Notes: generated by a model from the sequence alone, not told the origin. A DNA stretch of 64,000 bases from Methylorubrum thiocyanatum (GCA_014138645.1 JACJIB010000005.1:186001-250000), one strand, 5' to 3'. Shown: positions 34,818 to 44,325, counted from the first letter of the stretch. A program made the numbers and translations.

Positions 34818-35723
34818 ATGCTGCATCATCGGCTGCTGGGCTACCTCGACGAGGTGGCTCGCAGCGGCTCCATCCGTCGGGCGGCGACGCGCCTGAACGT
34901 CGCGTCGAGTGCCGTGAACCGCCAGATCCTCTCGCTCGAGGAGGAGATGGGCACGCCGCTGTTCGAGCGGCTGCCGCGGGGCCTGCGCCTCACCGCGGCG
35001 GGCGAGGTGCTGGTGCGGCACGTGCGCGACACGCTGAACGGCCACGAGCGCATGCTGGCGCAGGTCGCCTCGCTCAAGGGCCTGACCCGCGGCGAGGTGA
35101 CGGTGGCGACGATGGCGAGCATCGCCGCCGGGGTGCTGCCAGGGGTGATCGGCACCTTCCGCGAGACCCATCCCCGCATCGTCGTCAAGGTTCTGGTCCT
35201 GCCGGTCGACCAGATCGCCGCCGCCCTGCTCGCGGGCGAGGCCGACCTCGCCTTGGCCTATCGGCTCCCGCCCGACCCGCGCATGCGCTGCATCGCCGAG
35301 TTCGAGCACCGGCTCGGCGCGGTGATGGCGCCCGACCATCCCCTCAACGGCCGCTATCAGGTGCGGATGGCCGACTGTCTCGAATATCCCCTCGTCGTCG
35401 CCGACCACTCGATGACCCTGCGCGACGTGCTCGAACTCCTCGTGCCCGAGGGCACGAGCTTCACCCCCGTGGTCGAGACGAACTCGATCGAGCTGATGAA
35501 GCGCCTCGCCCAGACGGCCCCGCACATCACCTTCGTCAACCTCTCGGATGTCGGCGAGGAGATCCGCCGCGGCCTCCTCGCCTTCACGCCCCTGTCCGAC
35601 GCCAGCGCGATCATCCAGCGGGCGTCGCTGATGCAGCGCGCCCGCTCGGCCCTCGACGGGCCCGCCCACCTCCTCGCCGTGCGGATCCAGGCGGAGTTCG
35701 AGCGCCAGAGCGTTCCGGACTGA
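34818..35723 (+). CDS. LysR-family regulator of the catabolic operon
   Basis: Regulator of 301 residues. The N-terminal winged helix is clear: LGYLDEVARSGSIRRAATRLNVASSAVNRQI with the recognition helix in ASSAVNRQILSLEEE, then LFERLPRGLRLTAAGE. The effector domain follows (GEVTVATMASIAAGVLP). The ATG is preceded by TGGAGACCGCGACTCCC. It is divergent from the eleven-gene operon and upstream of the amidohydrolase gene by 47 bases, so it probably controls both. Inducer unknown. Confidence 0.88.
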   Translation: MLHHRLLGYLDEVARSGSIRRAATRLNVASSAVNRQILSLEEEMGTPLFERLPRGLRLTAAGEVLVRHVRDTLNGHERMLAQVASLKGLTRGEVTVATMASIAAGVLPGVIGTFRETHPRIVVKVLVLPVDQIAAALLAGEADLALAYRLPPDPRMRCIAEFEHRLGAVMAPDHPLNGRYQVRMADCLEYPLVVADHSMTLRDVLELLVPEGTSFTPVVETNSIELMKRLAQTAPHITFVNLSDVGEEIRRGLLAFTPLSDASAIIQRASLMQRARSALDGPAHLLAVRIQAEFERQSVPD

Positions 35724-35770
35724 GCCTGCAGGCCGGGCCTTCCTCCGATCGTCCTTCGAAGGGCTGAACC

Positions 35771-37141
35771 ATGTCCGAACCCTCGTTCCTGCCCGAGGCC
35801 CGCGCCTACCGCCTGCGCAACGCGCGCGTGCCCGGAGCCTTCCTGACGGGCGGCGTACCCGCCGGCGCGATCCTCGACGGGGATGCTTGCGCGCTCATCG
35901 ACATCGTCGTTGCGGACGGCGTCATCGCCGGCCTCCTGCCGGCGGGGGCCTCGCCGGACACGTTGCCGGCCGCCGATCTTGCCGGGCGGCAGGCCTGGCC
36001 GCGCCTCGTCGATGCGCACACCCATCTCGACAAGGGCCATACGGTCGCCCGCACGCCCAATCCGGACGGCGACTTCCCCGGCGCCCGCGACGCCACCACG
36101 GCGGATCGCACCCGCCACTGGGATGCGGAGGATCTGCGCCGCCGCATGGCCTACGGTCTCGCCTGCGCCTTCGCCCACGGCACCGGCGCGATCCGCACCC
36201 ATCTCGACAGCCAGGACAGCGCAGGGGAGGGGGCGCTGCGCGACCAGGCCGCGACGACCTGGGCGGTGTTCCGGGAGATGCGGGCGGCCTGGGCCGGGCG
36301 GATCGCGCTCCAGGGCGTCGGCCTGACCCCGATCGATGCCTACGCCACCGCGTACGGGCGCCGTCTCGCCGACCTGATCGCGGAGTCGGACGGGCTGATC
36401 GGCGGCGTGACCCGGCCGACCGGCGGTCTGCACGGCGGGGCGCTGGCCGAGATCGACGCCCTGCTCGACCGTCTGTTCCGCCTCGCCCGGGAGCGCAACC
36501 TCGATGTGGACCTCCATGTCGACGAGACCGGCGATCCCGCCGCGGCGTCCCTCGACGCGGTCGCGCGGGCGACCCTGCGCCACGGCTACGAGGGCCGCGT
36601 CACCTGCGGGCATTGCTGCAGTCTCGCGCTCCAGCCCGACGCGCAGGCGTCAGACACGATCGCGCGGGTGGCGCAGGCGGGGATCCGCATCGTGACGCTG
36701 CCGACGGTCAACATGTACCTCCAGGATCGGCAGCGGGGGCGCACCCCGCGCTGGCGCGGCGTCGCCCCGGTCCAGGAACTGATGGCGGCCGGCGTGCCCG
36801 TGATGGTCGCGGGCGACAATTGCCGCGATGCGTTCTACGCCTATGGCGACCACGACATGCTCGACACGTTCCGGGCGTCGGTGCGCATCCTCCATCTCGA
36901 TCACCCGCTGGCCGGGGCGCCCGCGCTCGCCGGGCCTGTGCCGGGGGCGATGATGGGGCTTCCCCATGCCGGCACGATCCGCGAGGGCGCCCCCGCCGAC
37001 CTGATTCTCCTGCCGGCGCGCAGCCTCAACGAGGTCGTCGCGCGGCCGCATGCGGATCGAATCGTCGTGGTCGCGGGCCGGGCGATCGCGGCGCGTCGGC
37101 CAGCCTATGAAGCCCTGAGCGGCGAGGCCGCCCCCTGGTAG
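35771..37141 (+). CDS. Cytosine-deaminase-like amidohydrolase
   Basis: Amidohydrolase of 456 residues. Metal-binding motifs in order are LVDAHTHLDKGHT, DLHVDETGDPA, TCGHCCSLAL and VAGDNCRDAFYAYGDHDMLD; this order and the DKGHT and GDNCRDAF motifs are those of CodA-type cytosine deaminase and its relatives. About 20 extra residues precede the core. The neighbouring LysR regulator, divergent from the Thi5-type importer and oxygenase operon, suggests it deaminates an amino-substituted N-heterocycle made or imported by that system rather than free cytosine. Cytosine itself remains possible. Confidence 0.82.
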   Translation: MSEPSFLPEARAYRLRNARVPGAFLTGGVPAGAILDGDACALIDIVVADGVIAGLLPAGASPDTLPAADLAGRQAWPRLVDAHTHLDKGHTVARTPNPDGDFPGARDATTADRTRHWDAEDLRRRMAYGLACAFAHGTGAIRTHLDSQDSAGEGALRDQAATTWAVFREMRAAWAGRIALQGVGLTPIDAYATAYGRRLADLIAESDGLIGGVTRPTGGLHGGALAEIDALLDRLFRLARERNLDVDLHVDETGDPAAASLDAVARATLRHGYEGRVTCGHCCSLALQPDAQASDTIARVAQAGIRIVTLPTVNMYLQDRQRGRTPRWRGVAPVQELMAAGVPVMVAGDNCRDAFYAYGDHDMLDTFRASVRILHLDHPLAGAPALAGPVPGAMMGLPHAGTIREGAPADLILLPARSLNEVVARPHADRIVVVAGRAIAARRPAYEALSGEAAPW

Positions 37142-37435
37142 GCGGCCTCGGGATGGGGTGATGGGTGCGCAAGAGCACGCGCCGCGAAAGAGGCGTGCCA
37201 GAGACTCCACTCTGTCGAAAAAACCTGCAAATTTCCGCTAATATCCAGTGATAATTGATGTTTTTAGGTTCGGGCTCTGAGCGGCCCCGCAGCCGCATCT
37301 CGGCTGTGCCGTATCTATGTGCACAGGCCCAAAGCAGTTCGTGTTGTTTTACAAGGCATCGATGCTCAGTTTGTGGGACATCCGACGTCGCTGGGTTTGA
37401 ACGCGACGCCGAAGCCAGTCTCGGAGATTGACGAC
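37142..37435. other. A+T-richer intergenic region before the small secreted protein gene
   Basis: The middle part (around TCGAAAAAACC, CTAATATCCAGTGATAATTGATGTTTTTAGG) is much richer in A+T than the rest of the window, as expected for a promoter. I could not assign a convincing -35/-10 pair. A 5' leader of over 100 bases is possible. Confidence 0.4.
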
Positions 37436-37684
37436 ATGATCTCACGCATCGTTGCCGGCGCGGTCCTCGGCCTCGCCCTCAGCACCGCCGCCTCGGCCCA
37501 GAGCTACAACGCCCCGGCCGGCATCCCCGCCGTCACCGCCCCGGGCGGCCTCGTCGGCATCGCCGGTCCGGGCAATGTCGAGCGCTACCTCGACCGTGAC
37601 GGCCGCCACGGCACCGTGTCCGTTGATGGCGTCTACACCACCGGCTCCACCGTCCGCGGCAGCCAGGCCGTTCGCGGGCACTGA
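37436..37684 (+). CDS. Small secreted protein, APAGIP family (copy 1)
   Basis: An 82-residue precursor with a signal peptide (MISRIVAGAVLGLALSTAASA) and mature start QSYNAPAGIPAVTAPGGLVG. A closely related copy follows 240 bases later on the same strand with nearly the same first 33 residues and a different tail, so this is a recent tandem duplication. The tail ends TTGSTVRGSQAVRGH. It is a single-gene unit with its own strong terminator. Function unknown; likely periplasmic or extracellular. Confidence 0.72.
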   Translation: MISRIVAGAVLGLALSTAASAQSYNAPAGIPAVTAPGGLVGIAGPGNVERYLDRDGRHGTVSVDGVYTTGSTVRGSQAVRGH

Positions 37685-37726
37685 CGCCTCTCGACGGTCT
37701 GACGGCCTCCGTTTCGACGGTCCGAA

Positions 37727-37761
37727 GGGCCGGTCGCGCATCGACGCGGCCGGCCCTTTTT
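37727..37761 (+). terminator. Rho-independent terminator
   Basis: GGGCCGGTCGCG, a six-base loop and CGCGGCCGGCCC form a 12-bp stem with one T-G pair, followed by five T. It lies 43 bases after the stop codon of the first small secreted protein. Confidence 0.9.
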
Positions 37762-37921
37762 CATGGCATCCCCGGCCGGACGCTCATCTCCAGCTTTTCG
37801 ATTTTATCGAACGTTTCGTTCGATCTTATTCCAGTTTTCGGAAAGCTCATGCGGGTCCATCTTCGCTCCATCAGATGACGGACGAACCGGCCGTCACCGC
37901 GACCCACCGATGGAGTGTCCC

Positions 37922-38152
37922 ATGTCCCGCATCCTCACCGCTTCCGTTCTCGCCCTCGCCCTCACCACCGCCGCTTCGGCCCAGAGCTACAACGCCCCGG
38001 CCGGTATCCCCACCGCTGCCGCCCCGGGCAGCCTCAGCGACGATGCCGGCGCCGTGTTGCGCCCCACGGCGCGCGATGCCCGCCTCGGCACCCTGCCGGC
38101 GGACGCCAACCTGACCACCGGCTCGGTGCGGCGGACGCATCACGCGCGCTGA
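37922..38152 (+). CDS. Small secreted protein, APAGIP family (copy 2)
   Basis: A 76-residue paralogue of the preceding gene: signal peptide MSRILTASVLALALTTAASA, then QSYNAPAGIPTAAAPGSLSD. The signal and the first 15 mature residues are almost identical to copy 1 while the remainder has diverged. An upstream ATG four codons earlier (MECP) is in frame. The tail ends TTGSVRRTHHAR, echoing the TTGS of copy 1. Confidence 0.7.
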   Translation: MSRILTASVLALALTTAASAQSYNAPAGIPTAAAPGSLSDDAGAVLRPTARDARLGTLPADANLTTGSVRRTHHAR

Positions 38153-38223
38153 AGAGCCTCCTCGGGCGAAACGCCCGATCGCCGGGAGACCCGGCGCAGG
38201 AGCGATCCAGAATCGGCGCTGCC

Positions 38224-38256
38224 CGAAGCCGGCCCTTTTTTCGAGGGCCGGCTTCG
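38224..38256. terminator. Perfect 12-bp hairpin with T-rich loop
   Basis: CGAAGCCGGCCC and GGGCCGGCTTCG flank TTTTTTCGA. The T-run is in the loop, not after the stem, so a shorter stem ending before it could act as a terminator for the second small gene only if the left arm pairs with upstream bases. Alternatively it is a structural element. It shares the GCCGGCCC core with the terminator of copy 1. Confidence 0.5.
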
Positions 38257-38333
38257 CCGCGTTCGGCCGCGGCTTCGCGCTTGCTTGTCGGAGCTTTCGC
38301 CGCGGCGGCGGGGCGCCGGAGGGGGCAGAGCGC

Positions 38334-39257
38334 ATGCAGGGACCGGGGACGCCGACACTCGACCAGCTCCGGGTGTTCCTCACCGTGGTCGAGACCGGCA
38401 GCTTCGCCGCGGCCGGGCGCCGGCTCAACCGCGCGACCTCCGTCATCAGCTACACGATCGCCAATCTGGAGCTTCAGCTTGGATTGGCCCTGTTCGATCG
38501 CGAGGCGACGCGCCGGCCCCAGCTCACCGAAGGCGGCCGGGCCGTGCTGGCGGAGGCCCGCACCGTCGCCCACGGCATCGACACGCTGCGGGCCAAGGTG
38601 AGCGGCCTGCTCGGCGGACTGGAGGCCGAACTCGGCTTCGTGTCGAGCGTGCTGATGCCCGGAGACCGGCTCGTCGATGCGCTCACCGCGTTCCAGTCCA
38701 CCTTCCCGACCGTCACCCTGCGCCTCAACGTCGAGGCGCTCGGGGCGGCCCAGCAACTCATTACGGATGGCCGGGCCGATCTCGGGATCGCCGTGGAGTT
38801 GTGGACCCGCGACAGCGACCCGCTCGAACTGATCTCCGTGGGCGAGGTCGAGATGCTGCCCGTCGCCGCGCCGAACCATCCGCTTGCCGGGGCGGACGGT
38901 CTGGTGCCGGGGGCGGCGCGCGAGCATGTCCAGCTCGTCATCACCGACCGCTCGCCGCTGTCGCAGGACCAGGAGTTCGGCGTGGTCGCCAACCGTACGT
39001 GGCGGCTGTCGGACCTCAGCACCAAGCACACCCTGCTGCTCGCCGGAATCGGCTGGGGCAGCATGCCCGCGCACATGGTCGAGGCGGACATCGCCGCGGG
39101 CCGCCTCGTCGAGCTGAGCCTGCCGGAGGTCCGGCGCCGTCGGCTGCCGCTCACGATGATCTACCGCACCGACCATCCCCCGGGGCCGGCCGGGCGCTGG
39201 CTCATCCGCCGCTTCGTCGAGCAGGCGGAGCGCGAGGCGGCCGCGCGGGCGGCTTGA
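38334..39257 (+). CDS. LysR-family regulator next to the guanine/xanthine genes
   Basis: Regulator of 307 residues with the N-terminal HTH TLDQLRVFLTVVETGSFAAAGRRL and recognition segment ATSVISYTIANLE, then LFDREATRRPQLTEGG. It is convergent with guanine deaminase (13 bases apart), so it does not have the divergent layout that would tie it to xanthine dehydrogenase. Control of the purine genes is possible but not shown. The ATG is behind GGAGGGGGCAGAGC. Confidence 0.87.
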   Translation: MQGPGTPTLDQLRVFLTVVETGSFAAAGRRLNRATSVISYTIANLELQLGLALFDREATRRPQLTEGGRAVLAEARTVAHGIDTLRAKVSGLLGGLEAELGFVSSVLMPGDRLVDALTAFQSTFPTVTLRLNVEALGAAQQLITDGRADLGIAVELWTRDSDPLELISVGEVEMLPVAAPNHPLAGADGLVPGAAREHVQLVITDRSPLSQDQEFGVVANRTWRLSDLSTKHTLLLAGIGWGSMPAHMVEADIAAGRLVELSLPEVRRRRLPLTMIYRTDHPPGPAGRWLIRRFVEQAEREAAARAA

Positions 39258-39270
39258 CGGTCGAAGTGGT

Positions 39271-40644
39271 TCAGGCGCCCGCGCCCACGGCCCCGTCCGT
39301 CCCCGGATAGACGAGCGGATCGCCCGCGCGCCGGTTGTCGTAGACGGCCTCGCCCGCGACCCAGGTCGCGCGCACCGTGCGGTGGTCGCCGAGCGTCATC
39401 AGCACGAACAGCAACTCCTCGATGCTGGAGCAGGTGCCGGTGCGGAAGCCCAGGAGCGGCGTCGCCGCGAGGTCGAGGACGCAGAGATCCGCATCGTGCC
39501 CCGGCGCGATCCGCCCGATCCGGTCGTCCAGCCGCAGCGCTTCCGCCCCGCCGAGCGTCGCGAGCCAGAACGCCCGCACGGCGTCGAGCTTGGTCCCGCG
39601 CAACGCCGCGACCTTGTAGGATTCGCCGAGCGTCTTCAGCAGCGACAGGGTCGTGCCGGCGCCGACATCGGTGCCGAGCCCGACCCGCACCGGCCGGCGC
39701 GGATCCAGCGCGTCGAACAGCCGGAACAGGCCGCTGCCGAGAAAGCCGTTCGAGGTCGGGCAATGGGCGATCGCCGCGCCCCGCGCGTGGCAGGTGCAGA
39801 AATCCTCCTCCGACATGTGGACCGCGTGGCCGAGCACCGTGCGCGGGCCGACGAGACCGGACTGGACGTAGACGTCGAGGTAGCTCGCCCGATCGGGAAA
39901 CAGTTCGCGCACCCAGGCGATCTCGTCGGTGTTCTCGCACAGATGGGTCTGGAGGAAGAGCGCGTCGTGCTCCCGCATCAGGGTGCCGGCGGCATCGAGC
40001 TGGGCTTGCGTGCAGGAGGGGGCGAAGCGCGGCGTGACGCAGTAATGCTGGCGCCCGCGCCCGTGCCAGCGTTCGATCAGGGCGCGGCTCTCGTCGTTGC
40101 CGCGCTGCGCCGTGTCGAGGAGCCCGGCCGGGGCGTTGCGGTCCATCAGGACCTTGCCGGCGATCATCCGAGTGTTGAAGCGGGCCGACTCGGCGAAGAA
40201 CGCCTCGACCGAGCCGGGATGGACGGTGCAGTAGACCACCGCCGTGGTGGTGCCCGCCCCCAGGATCTCGCGGAAGAACAGCTTGGCCACTCGCTCGGCA
40301 TGGGCCTGGTCGGCGAACTGCAACTCGGCGGGGAAGGTGTATTTCTCGAGCCAGGCCAGCAGTTGCTCGCCGTAGGAGGCGATCATCTGCAGCTGCGGAT
40401 AATGGACGTGAGTGTCGATCAGGCCGGGCAGGATCAGGGCGTTTTCGTAGGCGACGACCTCCACGCCCGCCGGGATCCTGTCCGACAAGTCCGAAAAGTC
40501 GCCGAAGGCGGTAATACGCCCGTCCTCGATCAGGATCAGGGCGTCGGCCACGTGCTGAAGGCAGCCCTCGCTCAGGAAGGGGTTGCCGGTCAGGCTCACC
40601 GCCTGTCCGCGGATCGCCCGGATCCGGGCCGGTGCCGCCGTCAT
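39271..40644 (-). CDS. guaD: Guanine deaminase
   Basis: Zinc amidohydrolase of 457 residues that turns guanine into xanthine and ammonia. The motifs are those of GuaD: LPGLIDTHVHYPQ (His79, His81), SYGEQLLAWLEKYTFPAE, LQTHLCENTDEI, VLGHAVHM and RVGLGTDVGAGT. The stretch PRFAPSCT is also typical. The start overlaps the stop of xanthine dehydrogenase by four bases, so xanthine made here is passed to the enzyme of the preceding gene. Cytosolic. Confidence 0.93.
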   Translation of the reverse strand: MTAAPARIRAIRGQAVSLTGNPFLSEGCLQHVADALILIEDGRITAFGDFSDLSDRIPAGVEVVAYENALILPGLIDTHVHYPQLQMIASYGEQLLAWLEKYTFPAELQFADQAHAERVAKLFFREILGAGTTTAVVYCTVHPGSVEAFFAESARFNTRMIAGKVLMDRNAPAGLLDTAQRGNDESRALIERWHGRGRQHYCVTPRFAPSCTQAQLDAAGTLMREHDALFLQTHLCENTDEIAWVRELFPDRASYLDVYVQSGLVGPRTVLGHAVHMSEEDFCTCHARGAAIAHCPTSNGFLGSGLFRLFDALDPRRPVRVGLGTDVGAGTTLSLLKTLGESYKVAALRGTKLDAVRAFWLATLGGAEALRLDDRIGRIAPGHDADLCVLDLAATPLLGFRTGTCSSIEELLFVLMTLGDHRTVRATWVAGEAVYDNRRAGDPLVYPGTDGAVGAGA

Positions 40645-43427
40645 GCGTCCACCGCTTCCCGTTCCTGGCTCTTCTGCGCGGCCATGACCTTCCGAAAAAT
40701 CCGGTCGGGGGCGAACGGCGTCGCGGTCAGCCGCACGCCGGTGGCGTCGCGGATCGCGTTGGCCAAGGCGGCGGCGACGGGGTTGTAGGGCGCCTCGCTC
40801 ATCGATTTGGCGCCCAGCGGCCCGACCGTGTCGTAGGTGTCGGCGAACAGAACCTCGGTCACCGGCACGTCGGCCATCGCCGGGATGTGGTAGTTGCGCA
40901 AGGTGCGCGTGACGACCGCGCCCGCCTCGTCGAAGCGGTAGTCCTCGTAGAGGGCGGCGCCGAGCGCCTGCGCCACCCCGCCCTCGATCTGCCCGCGGCA
41001 CTGGATCGGGTTGATGACCCGGCCGGCATCCGCCGCCTGGACGCTCCTGAGGATGCGGATCTCTCCGGTCTGCGGATGGACGGCCACGCGAAACGCCTGG
41101 ACGTTGAAGGCGACCGAGCGCGGCGTCCCGTCCGCCTCGCCCGCGGCTTCGAAGGCCGAACTCTCGGCCAGAGCGGTCAGGGCGACGAATCCGGCGGGTG
41201 TCTCGACGCCGTCTCCGGTCAGGCGGCAGTCGGCGGGTGCGGCGCCGGTCCGCGCGGCGGCGGCCGCGCGAAGCTGGTCCGCCAGCGCCGTGGCCGCGCG
41301 GAAATTCGCTTGGCCCGCGACCACGGTGCCGGTGCTGCCGTAGGCGCCGGTATCGTGGCTGACGGCGTCGGTGTCGGCCTGGATTAGGCGGATGCGCTCG
41401 GGTGTGGTGCCGAGCACCTCGGCGGCGATCTGCCCGTGCACGGTGCTGGTGCCGTTGCCGAACTCGGCGGTGCCGACCGCGAGGGCATAGGTCCCGTCCG
41501 GTTCGAGGCGGATGCGGGCATGGGCGACGTGGCCGCGCGGCGGGATCGTGTCGATCATGGCCATGGCCATACCCTCGCCGACGCACCAGTCCGGCCCCGG
41601 CGCCGCCGCGCCGCGGCCGTCCGTCAGGGCGGCCTGGGCGCGGTCGAGGCACTGGTCGAGCCCGTAGGAGCCGTAGACGACGTCGTGCGGCTCCAGGCTC
41701 GTCGACACCATCGGGTCGCCGGGCCGCACCGCGTTGAGGCGGCGCATCGCGAACGGGTCGATGCCGAGATCGCGCGCGAGTTCGTCCAGCGCCGATTCCA
41801 CGGCGAAGATCGTCTGGCTCAGGCCGTACCCGCGAAAGGCGCCGGCCGGCAGGGTGTGGGTGTAGACGGCGTAGCCCTCCACCCGCTTGTTCGGGCAGGC
41901 ATAGGCGGCGATGCTCTCGTTGCAGCCGTGGTGCAGCACGCCGCCGGCATGGTTGCCGTAGGCGCCGGTGTTCGAGAGCACCTTGAGCGAGAGCGCGGTG
42001 AGGCGCCCGTCGGCCCGCGCGCCGACCTTCACCCGCACCCGCATCGGATGGCGCGTCGTCGCCGCGGAAAAATTCTCCTCGCGGGTCATCTCGTAGGAGA
42101 CCGGGCGGCCGGTCCGCAGCACGGCGAGCGCCACGAGATCCTCGGTCAGCATCTCCTGCTTGCCGCCGAAGCCGCCGCCGACCCGGCCGCAGAGCACGCG
42201 CACCCGGTCCCGGTCGAGATCGAACAGGCGGCACAGGGCGTCGCGGGTCAGGAAGGGCACCTGCGTCGAGGAGCGCAGCGTCAGCCGACCCTTCGCGTCG
42301 AGCCAGCCGAGCGCGCCGTGCGTTTCGAGATGCACGTGCTGCACCCGCTGCGAGACGTACTCCGCCTCGTGGATCCGGTCGGCTTGGCCGAACCCTTCCT
42401 CCACATCGCCGATCGTCCCGTGCGCCTCGGCCGCGAGGTTCGGATGCGCGTGGAGCGGCGGCGCATCCTCGCCGGGATGCGGCGGGTCGCGGTCGGCCGG
42501 ATCGTGCACCAGGGGCGCATCCGGGCGCAAAGCCGCCACCGGGTCGAACACGGCGGGCCGCACGTCGTAGGCGACGCGCAGCGCGCGCACGCCCGCGGCG
42601 GCCGCCGCCGCGCTCTCGGCGACCACCGCCGCGACGCGCTGGCCGTGGAAGCGGATCACGGAATCGAGGACGGCCGTGTCGGCGGCGTCGTCCAGGGGGT
42701 TCTCGTGCCGCCCGGTCGAGAAGCGGCGGCGCGGCGCGTCCTCGTGCGTGAGCACCGCGATCACGCCGGGCACGGCCAGCGCCGCCGCCCGGTCGATGCT
42801 GCGGATGCGGGCATGGGCGTGGGGGGCGCGCAGCACCTTGAGGTGCAGCAGACCCGGCACGGCGGTGTCGAAGGTGAAGGCGGCCCGGCCGGAGACGACG
42901 GCTCGGCTCGCCGGGGCCGGCAGGCTGCGGCCGACCGGGCCACCCTCGCCGCCCGCATCGATATCCGCATCGACATGCGCGCGGCCGGCCACGGCATCGC
43001 GGATCGCCCGGTAGCCGGTGCAGCGGCAGAGATTGCCCTTGAGCGCCGTGCCGAGATCCTGCCGCTGGCCCTGGTCGAGGGCGGCGGCCGTCATGATCAT
43101 GCCCGGGGTGCAGAAGCCGCACTGGAATCCCTGTGCGTCGCAGAATGCGTCCTGCGTCGGGTGGAGGTGTTCGGGCGCCGCGTCGCCCGGCGCGCAGGGG
43201 CCGGCGAGGCCCTCGATCGTCGTGATGCCGCGCCCCTCCGCGAGGAAGGCGGGCATGAGGCAGGAATGGACCGGTTCACCGTCGAGATGGACGGTACAGG
43301 CGCCGCAATCGCCCGCATCGCAGCCCTTCTTGACCCCGAACCAGCCGAGATCCCGCAGCAGCGTGCGCAGGCACTGGCCGGGCCGCGGCGCGGCCTCCTG
43401 GACCTGCCCGTTGACGGTGAGCCTCAT
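40641..43427 (-). CDS. Xanthine dehydrogenase, fused iron-sulfur and molybdopterin subunits
   Basis: A 928-residue protein joining the 2Fe-2S subunit to the molybdenum subunit. First cluster: Cys36, 41, 44 and 56 (GCDAGDCGACTV); second cluster: Cys103, 106, 134 and 136 (QCGFCTPGM and NLCRCTGY). From about residue 165 the molybdenum part follows, with CGRVGGGFGGKQEM, RGYGLSQTIFAVE and the active-site region PLGAKSMSEAPYNP (catalytic Glu). FAD is in the separate subunit encoded just upstream with four bases overlap. Fusion of the two subunits without FAD is less usual than the XdhA/XdhB split. No xdhC-type insertase gene is next to it. It oxidises hypoxanthine or xanthine to urate. Confidence 0.9.
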   Translation of the reverse strand: MRLTVNGQVQEAAPRPGQCLRTLLRDLGWFGVKKGCDAGDCGACTVHLDGEPVHSCLMPAFLAEGRGITTIEGLAGPCAPGDAAPEHLHPTQDAFCDAQGFQCGFCTPGMIMTAAALDQGQRQDLGTALKGNLCRCTGYRAIRDAVAGRAHVDADIDAGGEGGPVGRSLPAPASRAVVSGRAAFTFDTAVPGLLHLKVLRAPHAHARIRSIDRAAALAVPGVIAVLTHEDAPRRRFSTGRHENPLDDAADTAVLDSVIRFHGQRVAAVVAESAAAAAAGVRALRVAYDVRPAVFDPVAALRPDAPLVHDPADRDPPHPGEDAPPLHAHPNLAAEAHGTIGDVEEGFGQADRIHEAEYVSQRVQHVHLETHGALGWLDAKGRLTLRSSTQVPFLTRDALCRLFDLDRDRVRVLCGRVGGGFGGKQEMLTEDLVALAVLRTGRPVSYEMTREENFSAATTRHPMRVRVKVGARADGRLTALSLKVLSNTGAYGNHAGGVLHHGCNESIAAYACPNKRVEGYAVYTHTLPAGAFRGYGLSQTIFAVESALDELARDLGIDPFAMRRLNAVRPGDPMVSTSLEPHDVVYGSYGLDQCLDRAQAALTDGRGAAAPGPDWCVGEGMAMAMIDTIPPRGHVAHARIRLEPDGTYALAVGTAEFGNGTSTVHGQIAAEVLGTTPERIRLIQADTDAVSHDTGAYGSTGTVVAGQANFRAATALADQLRAAAAARTGAAPADCRLTGDGVETPAGFVALTALAESSAFEAAGEADGTPRSVAFNVQAFRVAVHPQTGEIRILRSVQAADAGRVINPIQCRGQIEGGVAQALGAALYEDYRFDEAGAVVTRTLRNYHIPAMADVPVTEVLFADTYDTVGPLGAKSMSEAPYNPVAAALANAIRDATGVRLTATPFAPDRIFRKVMAAQKSQEREAVDA

Positions 43428-44239
43428 CGGGCGAGTTCCTCCCGGATCTCCTCGGCGATGAGCCCGGTGACGTGCCGTCGCCAGTCCGGCGCGCCGTGAA
43501 CGTCGTCGTACCAGCCGTCCTCGGGGATCGCCGCCGCAATCGCCTCCTGGAGCGCGACCGCCGCCGGAAGCGCATCGAAGCGGAGCTGGACCGGCCGCGG
43601 CGTCGAAGCCGTCACGGTCAGCGCGAAGGCGCCGGCCCGGTCACGCGTCCCGATCACCAGCGCCCCGGAGCGGCCCTCGGGGGAGAGGGCGATGCGCCGG
43701 AAGGCCGTGCGCCGCCGCAGCGCGGCGGCGGGCAGGTCGATGCCGCGCAGGATCTCGCCGGGGGCGAGCGCCGTGCGCTGCGGACCGAGGATGAACGCCG
43801 TGACGGGCAGGCGCCGCTCGCCGCCGCCGGGCCGGGCCAGCAGGCAGGTACCGTCGAGGGCTGCGGTCAGCGCGATCATCGGCCCGGCGGGCAGCGCCGT
43901 GCAGAGGTTGCCGCCGACGCTGGCGCGGTTCCAGATCTTGAACGAGCCGAGCAGCGCCCGGCAGCATTGTCCGACGAGCGGCGCCGCGACCCAGTCCCGC
44001 GGCAGGGCGAGCCGGTCGAGTTCGGCGATGGTGCCGGTCGCCGACAGGCGAAGGCCCGCCTCGGAGATCTCGGCCGCCGGCCAGCCGAGGGCGGACAGGT
44101 CGATCAGCCGGGCGAGCGCCGGCTGCGGCTCGGAGAACAGCCACGTCCCGCCCGCGAGCCAGGCATCGCCCTCGCGCCAGGGGGGCAGTTCGTCGAGGCC
44201 GGCCGGTCTCAGGACGGCGGTGATCGTGTCGAGATCCAT
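43424..44239 (-). CDS. Xanthine dehydrogenase FAD-binding subunit
   Basis: FAD-binding subunit of the CO-dehydrogenase/xanthine dehydrogenase family, 271 residues from this ATG. AWLAGGTWLFSEPQ is the first FAD loop and FKIWNRASVGGNLCTALPAGP the second, then GEILRGIDLPA. A TTG 18 bases upstream directly after ATAGGAAC could be an alternative start. First gene of the three-gene purine set FAD subunit, fused large subunit, guanine deaminase. Confidence 0.88.
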   Translation of the reverse strand: MDLDTITAVLRPAGLDELPPWREGDAWLAGGTWLFSEPQPALARLIDLSALGWPAAEISEAGLRLSATGTIAELDRLALPRDWVAAPLVGQCCRALLGSFKIWNRASVGGNLCTALPAGPMIALTAALDGTCLLARPGGGERRLPVTAFILGPQRTALAPGEILRGIDLPAAALRRRTAFRRIALSPEGRSGALVIGTRDRAGAFALTVTASTPRPVQLRFDALPAAVALQEAIAAAIPEDGWYDDVHGAPDWRRHVTGLIAEEIREELAR

Positions 44240-44325
44240 CGGAAGGCCGGCTTGCAAGTTCCTATCCAGCGCAGGGCACTGGAGCTTACACGGTTTCGAT
44301 GTGATGATTTCAGGGTACGCGGCTT

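Noticed and set aside
44253..44268. TGGATAGGAACTTGCA on the minus strand before xanthine dehydrogenase as a sigma-54 promoter
   Set aside because: Spacing and -12 box are right, but it would start transcription only three bases before the ATG, leaving no ribosome site, and three -24 bases differ.
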